Positions 52,558 through 61,835 of a stretch of 63,782 nt of DNA are shown here, piece after piece. The notes beneath the pieces were generated by a model that saw only the letters and a list, made by a program, of their open reading frames with translations, was not told the origin of the DNA and did no database searches. The DNA is taken from NCBI GenBank assembly GCA_011390805.1, contig JAABRT010000014.1, positions 1-63,782 on the forward strand. Reading direction: 5' to 3'. Position 1 is the first letter of the stretch. The number at the start of each line of letters is the position of its first letter. This DNA comes from Gemmatimonas sp. GTDB lineage: Bacteria > Gemmatimonadota > Gemmatimonadetes > Gemmatimonadales > Gemmatimonadaceae. The translations under genes and the position numbers were made by a program.

Positions 52558-53936
52558 TTCTTCGCCCGCTGCGCCAGCAGCCGCTGATACGCTGCCTCAT
52601 CAAGCTGCGTGACCGCAATCCACGCGTGGCTCATTTCGTCTGTCGTGCGATCGCCCACCCCCACCCACTGATCAGGATCGGGGTTGTAGAAGTTCTTCTC
52701 GGTGTTGTCGTACCACGCGGTATTGATGATCACTGAACCTGCCGGCAAGAGCGGCGCGGCGTTCTCTGCATATACATGGCTATGGTGCCATCCGGGATTC
52801 CAGTTCGACACCATGCTCAACGTCTCGCGACGGCCGTTGGGCAGCAGTACTTCAAGCCGCTTGGCCACCAGGCGCAGATGTCCGTGCGGCTGCCACGAGT
52901 CAATGCGCACCGGGTTGTTAAATCGATGAAACCCTTGCGTGACCAGCGTGCCGTGCGGCTCAATCTCGAAGTCCCCCGAACCGCTCTGCAGTGCATAGAG
53001 ACTGAGTGTCTGCCGGTAATGCGTCTCGGGGGTTACCTCCCGTCCGTGAAACCAGATGCCGATCTCGAGCTGGTCGTCAACGATCTGCGTGCCGTTGGGG
53101 AAGTAGTGAATGTCGAACAGCACGTTTGAACCGGCGGGCGCAATGCGACAGGCATCAGCCGGCACCACCTCGCCGATCTTGCCCAACGCGTATTCAGAGA
53201 GCCGCACGCTTCCGGGGCCGCCGCCACCGACGGCATCAGGCTCCCGCTCCGACGACGCCGGCACAAAAATCGAGTTGGCATGGTGCGTGACCGAGCGACC
53301 GGCAATGCTCGGCTTGGTTTCCACCGCCTTGATGCATCGGTCGGTGGTTATGCCGCTGGGCACCGACGGTCTCCACCATCTGTCCTGACCGCTCGCGGGC
53401 ACCGTGTACTTGGCCGACTTGATGATGAGGTCGGGCGGGCCATACTCCGCGGCCATGCGGTACTCAGCGGGGTTGGGCAGCTTGGGCGCGGGCGGCATGT
53501 CAGCCGGATCGCCCTCCGGCATGCCACCGTCCACCCACTGCACAAGGGTTGCGATGTCCTGCTCGGAGAGACGCCAGTCGTGCTGCAGATCCTGAATGCC
53601 GATGTGCGTGTCGTACTGGTAAGGCGGCATCTCGCGCGACTGCACCATTTGCTTGATGAGCGGACCATCGCGCCTGGCGTGCTCGTAGGTAAGCAGCGGC
53701 ATTGGCCCGATGCCGCTTGGTGAGTGGCAGAGTTGGCAGTTCTTCTGGATGATTGGCGCGACATCGCGCGAGAAGCTGACCGCCGATGTATCGGTGACCC
53801 TGTGCAATACGGTTGGTGGCTCCTGAACTGCACCAACCGCGGGCGTAACGCCGCGCACAGCGGTCACGGCGACGGCGGCAACGCACGAGAGTGCGAGGGA
53901 AAGACGCCAGCGTTGCGTACGGGAAGGCTGCATCAC
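52554..53936 (-). CDS. Cytochrome c domain plus copper monooxygenase-like protein
   Basis: A 460-residue exported protein (signal to about residue 32). Residues about 55-150 form a c-type cytochrome with CQLCH heme attachment and a QSREMPPYQ axial Met region. The remainder resembles the two-lobed PHM/copper type II ascorbate-dependent monooxygenase fold: SVTHHANSIF in lobe one, GHLRLVAK and NPGWHHSHVY, and DEMSHAW near the end supply His and Met candidates for copper. The enzymatic activity is unproven. It is the first gene of a two-gene operon. Confidence 0.75.
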   Translation of the reverse strand: MMQPSRTQRWRLSLALSCVAAVAVTAVRGVTPAVGAVQEPPTVLHRVTDTSAVSFSRDVAPIIQKNCQLCHSPSGIGPMPLLTYEHARRDGPLIKQMVQSREMPPYQYDTHIGIQDLQHDWRLSEQDIATLVQWVDGGMPEGDPADMPPAPKLPNPAEYRMAAEYGPPDLIIKSAKYTVPASGQDRWWRPSVPSGITTDRCIKAVETKPSIAGRSVTHHANSIFVPASSEREPDAVGGGGPGSVRLSEYALGKIGEVVPADACRIAPAGSNVLFDIHYFPNGTQIVDDQLEIGIWFHGREVTPETHYRQTLSLYALQSGSGDFEIEPHGTLVTQGFHRFNNPVRIDSWQPHGHLRLVAKRLEVLLPNGRRETLSMVSNWNPGWHHSHVYAENAAPLLPAGSVIINTAWYDNTEKNFYNPDPDQWVGVGDRTTDEMSHAWIAVTQLDEAAYQRLLAQRAKK

Positions 53937-54174
53937 GGTCCTCCGATGATCGGGTGGCGGAGAGCGTCGCGCTAAGTGCCGGGTGGGGACGGGCTAATAT
54001 ACGATGCGTGAGGAAATCCGCACGTTTGGCCTCGCCGAGTCACCCGGCGTGCTCATCAGCGACCCGAGTTCGCATGACGGAAGCTGCCAACCACCCACCC
54101 TGCGAAATGGCTGAGCTGTTGCCGGGGCGCAGACCTGATCTACGCGGTGAGTAGCGTGCCGCGACGGAGTTGAA

Positions 54175-54816
54175 TTGCAAATACTTGCAGTGGTCACATT
54201 GGTGTTCGCATCGGCAGGAGTGTTTTTCTTTGCGCTCGCAGTGCGCGCGTGGAGGAAGCGTCGCGTCGCGGGCGCGATCGGCCAAACCGGCGGCGGGGTA
54301 CTCTTTCTTTCGCTGTCCGCGCTGGCCGCGACACTTGGGGTATCAACGCAGGGCTATCGCGGACTCACGCAGGAAGAGGTCGCGCTGACCGTGACGACGG
54401 TGCCCACCGGCGAGCGTGCATTTCAGGCGTTTCTGGAGTTCCCCGACGGGCGCGATACCACCCTGCTGGTGCAGGGCGACCAACTGCTGGTCGACGCGCA
54501 CATTTTGAAGTGGCACTACGTGGGCAACGTGCTTGGATATCGTACGCAATACGAACTCGATCGATTGACGGGGCGATACATCGACATCGACGCGGAGCGC
54601 ACTATGCCGCGCACCGTGCATTCGCTTAAAGCCGAGAAGCCGTTGGACCTGTTCGATCTCGCGCAGCGCCACGTGTGGCTGCGACTGCTTGTTGACACCG
54701 AATACGGTTCGGCGACGTACATCGACGTGCGCAAGCCGGCGCGCTTTGTGGTGCTTGTGTCGACCACCGGACTGCTCGTTCGCGAAGTGGATTTCAGGGA
54801 AACAGACGTGCCGTAA
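54175..54816 (+). CDS. Two-helix membrane protein with soluble domain, unknown function
   Basis: A 213-residue protein beginning at TTG. Two membrane helices lie at about residues 2-24 and 36-60, then comes a soluble C-terminal domain (LTQEEVALTVTTVPTGERAFQAFLEFPDGR ... FVVLVSTTGLLVREV). Similar proteins have been misnamed multidrug efflux pumps; two helices cannot form such a pump. The function is unknown. Confidence 0.68.
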   Translation: MQILAVVTLVFASAGVFFFALAVRAWRKRRVAGAIGQTGGGVLFLSLSALAATLGVSTQGYRGLTQEEVALTVTTVPTGERAFQAFLEFPDGRDTTLLVQGDQLLVDAHILKWHYVGNVLGYRTQYELDRLTGRYIDIDAERTMPRTVHSLKAEKPLDLFDLAQRHVWLRLLVDTEYGSATYIDVRKPARFVVLVSTTGLLVREVDFRETDVP

Positions 54817-55384
54817 GTACGAGTGTGTGCACAAAAACTCTGCCGCCTGGTGCATTGGGAAGCACGCTGCTTTCCCAACCAGCCAAGAGCGCGGATCGCG
54901 CGCCAACAAGCAGTGGCATGTCAACCGATCCGGAAAGCAGCATCGTGTTCACGGCCGGAGACCGAGCTGGCGTTCCTGCTGTTTCGGGTAGGCGTGCGAA
55001 GCCAGCACCGAGCGATGCAACGGGGATCCACTGGCGGAGCGCGTTACGGTGCACGTAGGAGAGCGTCGCCTTTGCCCAGTGGTGACGAAACTGAGGCGCA
55101 CAAGGTCCGATGCCTACGCAGTCGCCTCCCTCCGTGCCGAGCGTGGCCATCATTGCCGCACCGCCGAACAGGCCTCGGCCGAGTGAGCGCTGCACTTCGA
55201 TGCGAGCTGTAATCTGCGTGGCGTCAAAGTAGACCGGTGCCGATGACTCCGGCACGAGTGCTGCACCGACACCGAGGCCTCCGGCAATAGCCCACGGATT
55301 GGCGGTGTTTGGCGATTGCGCACCGAGCACGATCGGGATGATCAGTGCAGTTGCTGCGACGAAGTTGAGCAATAGAAGGCGCAC
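54794..55384 (-). CDS. Predicted outer-membrane or secreted beta-rich protein
   Basis: A 196-residue protein from GTG 55384, preceded by AGGAG at eight bases. A signal peptide (VRLLLLNFVAATALIIPIVLGAQ) is followed by Gly-rich amphipathic strands (IAGGLGVGAALVPES, ITARIEVQRSLGRGLFGGAAMM) and terminates FVHTLVLTARLFP. This resembles small outer-membrane barrels. Its 3' end overlaps the preceding plus-strand gene by 23 bases. Confidence 0.6.
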   Translation of the reverse strand: MRLLLLNFVAATALIIPIVLGAQSPNTANPWAIAGGLGVGAALVPESSAPVYFDATQITARIEVQRSLGRGLFGGAAMMATLGTEGGDCVGIGPCAPQFRHHWAKATLSYVHRNALRQWIPVASLGAGFARLPETAGTPARSPAVNTMLLSGSVDMPLLVGARSALLAGWESSVLPNAPGGRVFVHTLVLTARLFP

Positions 55385-55504
55385 GTTATTGACTCCTGAT
55401 AGGCAGGTTGTCGCACCCACCACGCGGTCGGCCAGGGTTGACGCGAACAGCACAGCGGTCGCACAATCAGAGGTCTCCTCTCTCCGATCATCTGAGGCCA
55501 GCTT

Positions 55505-56089
55505 ATGCATCGTAATCAGCCAACCGCATTCCGTCGCCTGTATGCCAGCATAGTCGGCTCTGTGCTGACCGCAACGCTAGTTGCCAGCTTCATGCCGTCG
55601 GTCGTCGCAGCGCAGATCCCGAAAGACAAGTTCATTCAGGATTTCGAGCGCATGCGTGTGAACGTGCTTGCCATGGTGGACAGCATGCCCGCCAGCGGAC
55701 TGCGCACGGCACCGACGCCCGATGTGCGCAACTTCGCGGAGCAGATTGAACATGTGGGGATCGGCAACGTGAACCTTATTGCTTCCGGCATCGACGCCGA
55801 TCGCATTCCGCTTGGCATGGACAAGAACGTGTATCTGAGCGACAAGGCCGAGCTCAAGAAGTTCGTGAACGTGACCTTCGATCGCGTGAAGACGATGCTG
55901 TCCGCGATGTCGCCGCAGGAGCTCGCGGCTGAGGGCAAGCTGCTTGGACGCTTCACCGTTCCGAAGTGGCAGATCGTGCAGGCGGCGTATGAACACGGTT
56001 TGTGGACGCTTGGCCAGACGGTGCCCTATGTACGCTCGCAAGGCGGGACGCCGCATTCCTACGGCATCGTGCCGGTGGTGCCAAACTAA
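55505..56089 (+). CDS. Secreted DinB-family four-helix protein
   Basis: A 194-residue protein with a signal peptide (about residues 1-36, ending VVAAQ) and a DinB-like four-helix bundle. Metal-ligand candidates are His in FAEQIEHVGIGN and in QAAYEHGLWTLGQTVPY. Family members bind a divalent metal and include thiol-dependent transferases; the role is unknown. Export is less common for this family. Confidence 0.8.
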   Translation: MHRNQPTAFRRLYASIVGSVLTATLVASFMPSVVAAQIPKDKFIQDFERMRVNVLAMVDSMPASGLRTAPTPDVRNFAEQIEHVGIGNVNLIASGIDADRIPLGMDKNVYLSDKAELKKFVNVTFDRVKTMLSAMSPQELAAEGKLLGRFTVPKWQIVQAAYEHGLWTLGQTVPYVRSQGGTPHSYGIVPVVPN

Positions 56090-56146
56090 GCGTTGCACAG
56101 GCTTCATGGCCTCTGCTACTGACCTCTCACTCAACACAGCGGCCGG

Positions 56147-56884
56147 ATGGCAGCGACCAAACAACGCGGAAATCACTACCTGTATCTGAGTCTTGCCACG
56201 ACCGCTGTAGTGGCGCTGGGATTTTGGGTCACCTACTTCGGGCCGATGATGGCCGGCGAATACGGCGACGTTTCGCCCACTGTGCATGTGCATGGATGGA
56301 CGTTCTTTCTGTGGTACCTGTTGTTGCCGCTTCAGGCCGGCCTGATCGCAATGCGCAAAGTCGCAATCCATCGGAGGCTGGGCCTCGGCAGCGTAGTGCT
56401 GGCGATGGCAATGACAGCCACCGGCATGGTCGTGATCGGGGTGCAGATGGAACTCGCGCGACAACCCGACGGCTCGCCCTTCTGGACGTTTCTGGGACCA
56501 GCGGTGTTCATGACACTGGTGCTGTTTGCTGTGTTCTACGCACTGGCGTTGCAGTACCGGAAGCAGCGCGAGTATCACAAGCGCTTCATGTTGCTGGCGA
56601 GCACCGGTGGACTGGGAGCTGCCGCCTTCCGCTTGATCGGCCGGATCATCGGATTCGGACCGGTGGCCGGCGTGTCGGGAATTCTCGCACCGAATCTCAT
56701 CATCGTGGCGGCGATGTTGATCGAACTGCGTCGGGGGGAAGGCGTCCACCCTGTTTACCGATGGGGGCTGCCGCTGTCGTTCGGCGCCGAGTTGGCGGTG
56801 ATTCTTCTCACCCCCACCGCTGTGGGTCAGCCGCTCGCATCGGCTCTCGCATGGGTGGGTCGGGTGTTGGCGCCGTTGTACTAG
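56147..56884 (+). CDS. Seven-helix membrane protein, unknown function
   Basis: A 245-residue protein with about seven membrane helices. Histidines at helix boundaries (VHVHGWTFFLWY, VAIHRRLGL, EYHKRFMLLA) recall heme- or metal-binding membrane domains and the DUF2306-type proteins. The assignment is weak. It lies between the DinB gene and the MFS gene on the same strand. Confidence 0.65.
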   Translation: MAATKQRGNHYLYLSLATTAVVALGFWVTYFGPMMAGEYGDVSPTVHVHGWTFFLWYLLLPLQAGLIAMRKVAIHRRLGLGSVVLAMAMTATGMVVIGVQMELARQPDGSPFWTFLGPAVFMTLVLFAVFYALALQYRKQREYHKRFMLLASTGGLGAAAFRLIGRIIGFGPVAGVSGILAPNLIIVAAMLIELRRGEGVHPVYRWGLPLSFGAELAVILLTPTAVGQPLASALAWVGRVLAPLY

Positions 56885-56990
56885 TGGTAAATAGCCGAGC
56901 ACCGCGAAGCTCGTGCGGACACGCGACCCTTGGCGGACACCGCATTACCATTCGTGCTTCGCATCTGCAGCCTCACCCCCGCCACTCGCC

Positions 56991-58295
56991 GTGACCACCA
57001 CGATAAACCGTTGGCGCATTCCACTTGGCGCTGTACTCGTACATCTGTGCATCGGCTCCGTGTACGCATGGAGCACCTTCAACCGCCCCATCCAGTCGCT
57101 TTTTGCCGATCAGCCGTGGTGGATGAATCCGCCGTACACCACGTTCACCACAGCGTTGGCGCTTCTGGGACTCAGTGCGGCGCTCGGAGGACCATGGGTG
57201 GAGCGGCACGGACCGCGCGTGGCGGCGCGTGCGTCGGCGTTGTTCTTTGGCGTGGGTCTGGTGGTGGGTGGACTGGGACTCTCACTCGAACAGCCGTTGC
57301 TCGTGTTCCTCGGCATGGGCGTGATCAGCGGCATTGGCTGCGGGCTGGGATACATCGCGCCAGTGAGCACGCTTGTGAAGTGGTTCCCCGACCGGCGCGG
57401 CATGGCCACCGGCATGGCGATCATGGGCTTTGGTGGTGGCGCGTTCATCGCGGGATACCTGAATGTGTTCCTTATCGCGCGCGTGGGAATTGCCACGGCA
57501 GTGATGTTGCTCGGCGTGGTGTATCTCGCCGTCATGCTCATCGGCTCACTACTGTTGCAGTCGCCCCCCCCCAACTATGCACCAGAAGGTTGGAACCCCG
57601 ACACCGCGGCCGGCGCGCGCCAGTCGGCGATGATTGCGCGCGAAAGCGTGAGCCGGGATGCGGCGGTGCGTACACCGCAGTTTGTCTTGCTGTGGCTCAT
57701 TCTGTTTATCAACGTGACCGCCGGTATCGGCATTCTTGCGCAGGCCTCGCCCATGATGCAGGACCTCTTTGGCCGTACGCCGCTTGAGGCTGCGGGGGTG
57801 GTGTCGATCATCAGTCTCTTTAACGCGGGCGGTCGTTTTTTGTGGGCGTCTGCGTCTGACTGGCTCGGGCGTCGCACCACCTACCTGCTGTTCTTTGCGC
57901 TGCAACTTGTGCTGTTCCTTGCTATCCCATCGCTCGCGACGGGCGCGCAGTGGGTGCTCTTTCAGGTGAGCTTGTTCGCAATCTTCACCATGTATGGCGG
58001 TGGTTTTGCCACGATTCCCGCATTCCTCGCTGATATCTTCGGCCCGCGCAATGTGGGGGCCATTCATGGTGCGGCACTCACCGCATGGAGTGCGGCGGCA
58101 ATCGTGGGGCCGCTCATCATTACCGAGCTGTCCAACCGCGCCAAAGCGGCGTTGCCGGTGGGGGGAAATCTTGTGGGTGTGTACGATACGCCGTTGCGTT
58201 TGCTGGCTGCATTGTTGGGCGTGGGGTTTGTGCTCACGCTCATGGTGCGTCCGCTGCGGGCGTTGCCGCAGGAGACAGTGATGCGGGAAGCGTAG
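56991..58295 (+). CDS. OFA-type major facilitator transporter (oxalate/formate antiporter family)
   Basis: A 434-residue, 12-helix MFS protein. The N-terminal LVHLCIGSVYAWSTFNRPI motif, the GGPWVERHGPR loop, and KWFPDRRGMATGMAIMGFGGGA are typical of the OFA subfamily, which exchange carboxylates. GTG 56991 is chosen because the helix-1 motif follows directly; the upstream in-frame ATG would add a Pro/Ser-rich leader. The substrate is unknown. Confidence 0.88.
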   Translation: MTTTINRWRIPLGAVLVHLCIGSVYAWSTFNRPIQSLFADQPWWMNPPYTTFTTALALLGLSAALGGPWVERHGPRVAARASALFFGVGLVVGGLGLSLEQPLLVFLGMGVISGIGCGLGYIAPVSTLVKWFPDRRGMATGMAIMGFGGGAFIAGYLNVFLIARVGIATAVMLLGVVYLAVMLIGSLLLQSPPPNYAPEGWNPDTAAGARQSAMIARESVSRDAAVRTPQFVLLWLILFINVTAGIGILAQASPMMQDLFGRTPLEAAGVVSIISLFNAGGRFLWASASDWLGRRTTYLLFFALQLVLFLAIPSLATGAQWVLFQVSLFAIFTMYGGGFATIPAFLADIFGPRNVGAIHGAALTAWSAAAIVGPLIITELSNRAKAALPVGGNLVGVYDTPLRLLAALLGVGFVLTLMVRPLRALPQETVMREA

Positions 58296-58324
58296 GGCTT
58301 CGCGCAACTTCAACCGGTGTGGTG

Positions 58325-59710
58325 ATGAACATGCGTTCAATCATGCGTCGATTTATACAAAGCATTGTGCTGTGCGCGTTCGTGTCGTTAGGTGCTGCAC
58401 TACTTCACGCGCAGTCCGCTACACCGGCGCGCCCCAACATCGTGCTCATTCTTACTGACGATATGGGGTGGGCCGATCTTGGCAGCTACGGCGCGGTTGA
58501 CGTGCGCACGCCCAATCTGGACGCACTCGCTGCCGCCGGCGCACGCTTCACCGACTTTTACGCAAACGGCGTGTTGTGTACACCTACGCGCGCGGGGCTC
58601 ATCTCCGGTCGCTATCAGCAGCGCTACGGGGTGGAAGTGGCGCTGTCGTCACCAAAACCAGCCGGTGATGCGGGGCTCAAGGCGTCGCCCTATTCGCTGC
58701 CGGCGCTGCTGCGTACGTCAGGGTATGCAACGGCGCTTGTGGGCAAGTGGCATCTGGGCTACACGCCCGTGCACAGTCCCAATGCGCACGGCTTCGATTA
58801 CTTCTTCGGACTCAAGAGCGGCTATCACGACTTTTACACACATCGCGGGCGCGACGGAAATCCCGATCTGTGGGAGAACGATCAACCGGTTGAGCGCACC
58901 GGCTACATGACTGATCTGATCACAGCGCAATCGATCAAGTTCGTTCAGGAGCATGCGCAGCAGCCGTTCTTCATTGACGTGGCGTACAACGCGCCGCACT
59001 GGCCGTATCAGGTTCCCGATCGTGCGTCAGCGTCGCGCGACAACGCGGCGCACCTCATGCCCTCGGATTCTGCCACAAGCACTCGCGCCGACTACGTGGC
59101 CATGGTGGAGCGTGTTGATCAGGGTGTCGGTGAAATTCTCCGCACACTCGATTCGCTTGGCATTGCCGAGAACACGCTTGTGATTTTCACCAACGACAAC
59201 GGCGGTGAATGGCTGGCCAACGGGGGGCCGCTCTTCAATCGCAAGTGGACGGTGTGGGAAGGCGGCATCCGTGTGCCCACCATTGTGCGCTGGCCGGGAC
59301 GCATTGCACCGGGGCTCGTCACGGACCAGGTAGGAATCACCATGGATCTCACCGCTACAGTGCTTGCGGCAAGCGGCACATCAGTGCCTGCCGCGGCGCG
59401 GCTCGAAGGAGTGAATCTCCTGCCGGTGCTTGAGGGACGCGCGCCTGAAATGTCGCGCACGCTGTTCTGGCGCACCGATGTTGGTGGCCAAAGTCAGAAG
59501 GCGGTGCGACACGGTGACTGGAAGCTGGTGGTAGATGGCACGCACGAGTTTGTATTCAACGTGCGTACCGATCTCGGCGAGCGACATGATCTGGCGAATC
59601 GCCGACAGGATGTGGCGCGCGAGTTGCGCGCGCTGCTTAATGCGTGGGAGCGTGATGTGGAGGCGGAGGCTGAGACGAAGGGTGGGAACCCATCGTCAGC
59701 CAACCGCTAG
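58325..59710 (+). CDS. Exported sulfatase
   Basis: A 461-residue protein with a signal peptide (about residues 1-30, ending LLHAQ). IVLILTDDMGWADLGSYG supplies the calcium-binding Asp pair. The formylglycine motif is CTPTR in NGVLCTPTRAGLISGRYQQR, so it needs a formylglycine-generating enzyme. Next are GKWHLG, and FTNDNGGEW for further ligands. It cleaves sulfate esters outside the cytoplasm. It starts 29 bases after the transporter gene and may be cotranscribed. The substrate is unknown. Confidence 0.95.
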   Translation: MNMRSIMRRFIQSIVLCAFVSLGAALLHAQSATPARPNIVLILTDDMGWADLGSYGAVDVRTPNLDALAAAGARFTDFYANGVLCTPTRAGLISGRYQQRYGVEVALSSPKPAGDAGLKASPYSLPALLRTSGYATALVGKWHLGYTPVHSPNAHGFDYFFGLKSGYHDFYTHRGRDGNPDLWENDQPVERTGYMTDLITAQSIKFVQEHAQQPFFIDVAYNAPHWPYQVPDRASASRDNAAHLMPSDSATSTRADYVAMVERVDQGVGEILRTLDSLGIAENTLVIFTNDNGGEWLANGGPLFNRKWTVWEGGIRVPTIVRWPGRIAPGLVTDQVGITMDLTATVLAASGTSVPAAARLEGVNLLPVLEGRAPEMSRTLFWRTDVGGQSQKAVRHGDWKLVVDGTHEFVFNVRTDLGERHDLANRRQDVARELRALLNAWERDVEAEAETKGGNPSSANR

Positions 59711-59755
59711 CGTACGTCGCGGCGCGCTGCGACAAGCTGTTGCAGCTTTGGCCGC

Positions 59756-60430
59756 CTAGCGAATCGCGGACGCATCACGTTGCAGGCAGAGGGACATGAG
59801 ATCGGCGCGCGCGAAGGACCGGGTCTGATCGCTATCTTGCATGAAGCCGATTGCGACAATCGCCGGGGGCGTGCTCTTCCAAATGCGTTGATAATCCGCC
59901 AGTGGCGAAACCGACACCGACGTCCACGCATCTGCAGCGCCCTGCGAGGCTATCCCGATAACATACAAATCGTTCCCGCTGAAACTTGGCCGCTCGTAGG
60001 CGGGGGCCCCGCGTGGTTGCGCCGTGTAAAAAATGGTGCGCGGTGTGCGACTGAATCGTGACGTTTTGGCAAACACCACGAAGACACGAAGCGCCGAGTC
60101 ATCAGTATCCGCAACCGCGGGATCAGCGCCCGCTGGGGTAACGCCCAGGTGCCACTGCCATGAAAGACGCGCACTTGACTCGCGCCACGGAGACGCGAGT
60201 TCGTGCACATGCCACGCCGCACGCGCTGTTCCACTCACGCGCAGGAATCGCGTGCCAGCGGAATCAATGACGGCAAGCGTTGGCGCCTGCTCACCACGTA
60301 CAGCGCGCACCTGCCACTTATCCGAAAGTGGAGTTCGCGCCGCAGACGCGGAGAGTTGAAGCAGGTCACACGCCTGCGATGGAGGTGACGCGACATGAAA
60401 CAGGCCGCCGATAAGTATGGGCAGGAGCAT
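59756..60430 (-). CDS. DUF3047 family secreted protein
   Basis: A 224-residue protein with a signal peptide (MLLPILIGGLFHVASPPSQA). It has the DUF3047 pattern: KWQVRAV, HELASPWRESSARLSWQWHLG, ALRVFVVFAKTSR and a PAIVAIGFMQDSDQTRSFARAD end. The function of the family is unknown. Start 60430 is chosen for the signal peptide; a longer in-frame form exists. It is convergent with the sulfatase gene. Confidence 0.75.
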   Translation of the reverse strand: MLLPILIGGLFHVASPPSQACDLLQLSASAARTPLSDKWQVRAVRGEQAPTLAVIDSAGTRFLRVSGTARAAWHVHELASPWRESSARLSWQWHLGVTPAGADPAVADTDDSALRVFVVFAKTSRFSRTPRTIFYTAQPRGAPAYERPSFSGNDLYVIGIASQGAADAWTSVSVSPLADYQRIWKSTPPAIVAIGFMQDSDQTRSFARADLMSLCLQRDASAIR

Positions 60431-60582
60431 GCAATCAATACGTAGAGGGGCCGTCGGTTGGATGCATGCCGCCATCAAACCGCACCACCTGAGAACCGCG
60501 ATGAATCCGGTTGTTGCCTTCGCGTCGTACACCGCATGCACGACAGCGCGTGCTGGCATTCAACCGATTCGGAGAGGTAACG

Positions 60583-61278
60583 ATGGTACATCGCAATATG
60601 GCTCGTTGGGGAACGCTTGCGTTCGCCACGCTGATGATTTCAGCCTGTGCAGATAGCGCACCAACGGGGGCGCTGGCTTCCGCCGATACACACAGCGCGC
60701 ACTTGTCCGCACAAGCCGCAAAGGGCGGAGTAAGCGCAGAGCTTGGCACCACCGCCGGATGGTTCAAGGGAGAGAACGTCACCTTCCTGTACAATCAGCC
60801 CTTCGATTGTCCGGTGCCGTTGGCCGATGGTTCCGCTGCCGGCTCCACTTCCGGATGCGTACTTGCTGCCGAGGCAGCAAAGGCCCCACGTGGCGGCAAT
60901 GATCCGGTGGTGTATGTCACCGTGCCGCTGTTCGCAGACACCGATGGTATCACGTTGCATTGCCCCGCGGCAGGTGATTGCATCAATCACCCGTCAACGA
61001 TGGATCTCTCGCGTGTCTTTGGCGAGGGAAGCGAAAACGCACTGCTCCCGCCGCACAGTCATGTCGTAGACGTAGCACGTGGTGGCTGGTGGTTGATCGA
61101 AGTAAACGGTGTGACGACGCGAGAAGCGTGGGACGCTATCGAGCGTGAAAAGAGCTTGGCCGAGATTCGCGTTCAACAGAATCTGGGAACCGTCACAGAC
61201 GATCTTGACACCAATCTGTTCCTGTTCTTCAACGTGTTGAAGGAAAACGAGCGCCGCGGCAAGCCCTTCAAGGGCTGA
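60583..61278 (+). CDS. Predicted lipoprotein, unknown function
   Basis: A 231-residue protein with a lipoprotein signal (LMISACAD, Cys about residue 22), a Gly-rich Thr-Ala region, Cys residues in NQPFDCPVPLADG, STSGCVL, LHCPAAGDCINHPS that could pair as disulfides, and a helical C-terminus (REAWDAIEREKSLAEIRVQ). No named domain is recognised. ATG 60583 follows a GGAGAGG site. Confidence 0.65.
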   Translation: MVHRNMARWGTLAFATLMISACADSAPTGALASADTHSAHLSAQAAKGGVSAELGTTAGWFKGENVTFLYNQPFDCPVPLADGSAAGSTSGCVLAAEAAKAPRGGNDPVVYVTVPLFADTDGITLHCPAAGDCINHPSTMDLSRVFGEGSENALLPPHSHVVDVARGGWWLIEVNGVTTREAWDAIEREKSLAEIRVQQNLGTVTDDLDTNLFLFFNVLKENERRGKPFKG

Positions 61279-61358
61279 GCTGTCGCGCCGTCAGTTGTTC
61301 GTAGTCCCAACAATCGCCACGATCGCTTGTAGCATTCACCCGACGGAGGAGCAGCAAT

Positions 61359-61835
61359 ATGGGAACGTACTCATTCGCAGGGGCTGCGCCCGCCCTGTCA
61401 GCGCGGGACACAGGAAGCCGATCGTGGCGCCTGGCCACAGCAACGGTTGTCAGCGGAGCAGCGGTCATTGTTGGATCGTTGCTCCCGTGGATCACGCTGT
61501 TTGCCGGTCTTTATACGTATCGCGGCATCATCGGCCTGAACGGCCGATTGATGCTGGTGGGTGGCGTGCTGGCCATTGCGGGTGGTGTGTGGCTATTGGT
61601 CCGCGATTCGCTGGCAGTGCGTCGCGCACTCGGCCTGCTCGCACTCGTGCTGCTGTCGTTCGCAGTCTGGCTGCTGGTTCAGCAGTACGCCATGTATCAG
61701 GACATGCTGGCTAACCAGCCGATGACGGTACCCGGGATTGGCCCGGGGCTGTTCGTCGCGAGTGCAGGCGCACTCTTGCTTGCACTCGTGACGCTGGGGA
61801 GCGTTTGGTCGGGAACAGCTCGCGCTAGCGCCTGA
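61359..61835 (+). CDS. Four-helix membrane protein, unknown function
   Basis: A 158-residue protein with four membrane helices (about residues 26-52, 62-80, 92-110 and 128-150). It is preceded by GGAGGAG. The helices are Gly- and Leu-rich with a conserved-looking GIGPGLFVASAGALLLAL. No family is named. Its 3' end overlaps the convergent PEP-CTERM gene by 11 bases. Confidence 0.65.
   Translation: MGTYSFAGAAPALSARDTGSRSWRLATATVVSGAAVIVGSLLPWITLFAGLYTYRGIIGLNGRLMLVGGVLAIAGGVWLLVRDSLAVRRALGLLALVLLSFAVWLLVQQYAMYQDMLANQPMTVPGIGPGLFVASAGALLLALVTLGSVWSGTARASA

Noticed and set aside
51619-52587. 322-codon plus-strand frame opposite the secreted protein and part of the cytochrome gene
   Set aside because: It has no ribosome-binding site or domain. 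The minus-strand pair has a signal peptide, CxxCH and an ATGA overlap.
54175-54816. Multidrug efflux pump
   Set aside because: The name is attached to some similar proteins, but the protein has only two membrane helices and cannot be a pump.
55577-56902. 441-codon minus-strand frame opposite the DinB and seven-helix genes
   Set aside because: Composition of a shadow frame (Gln, His, Arg). Both plus-strand genes have clear signal or membrane patterns.
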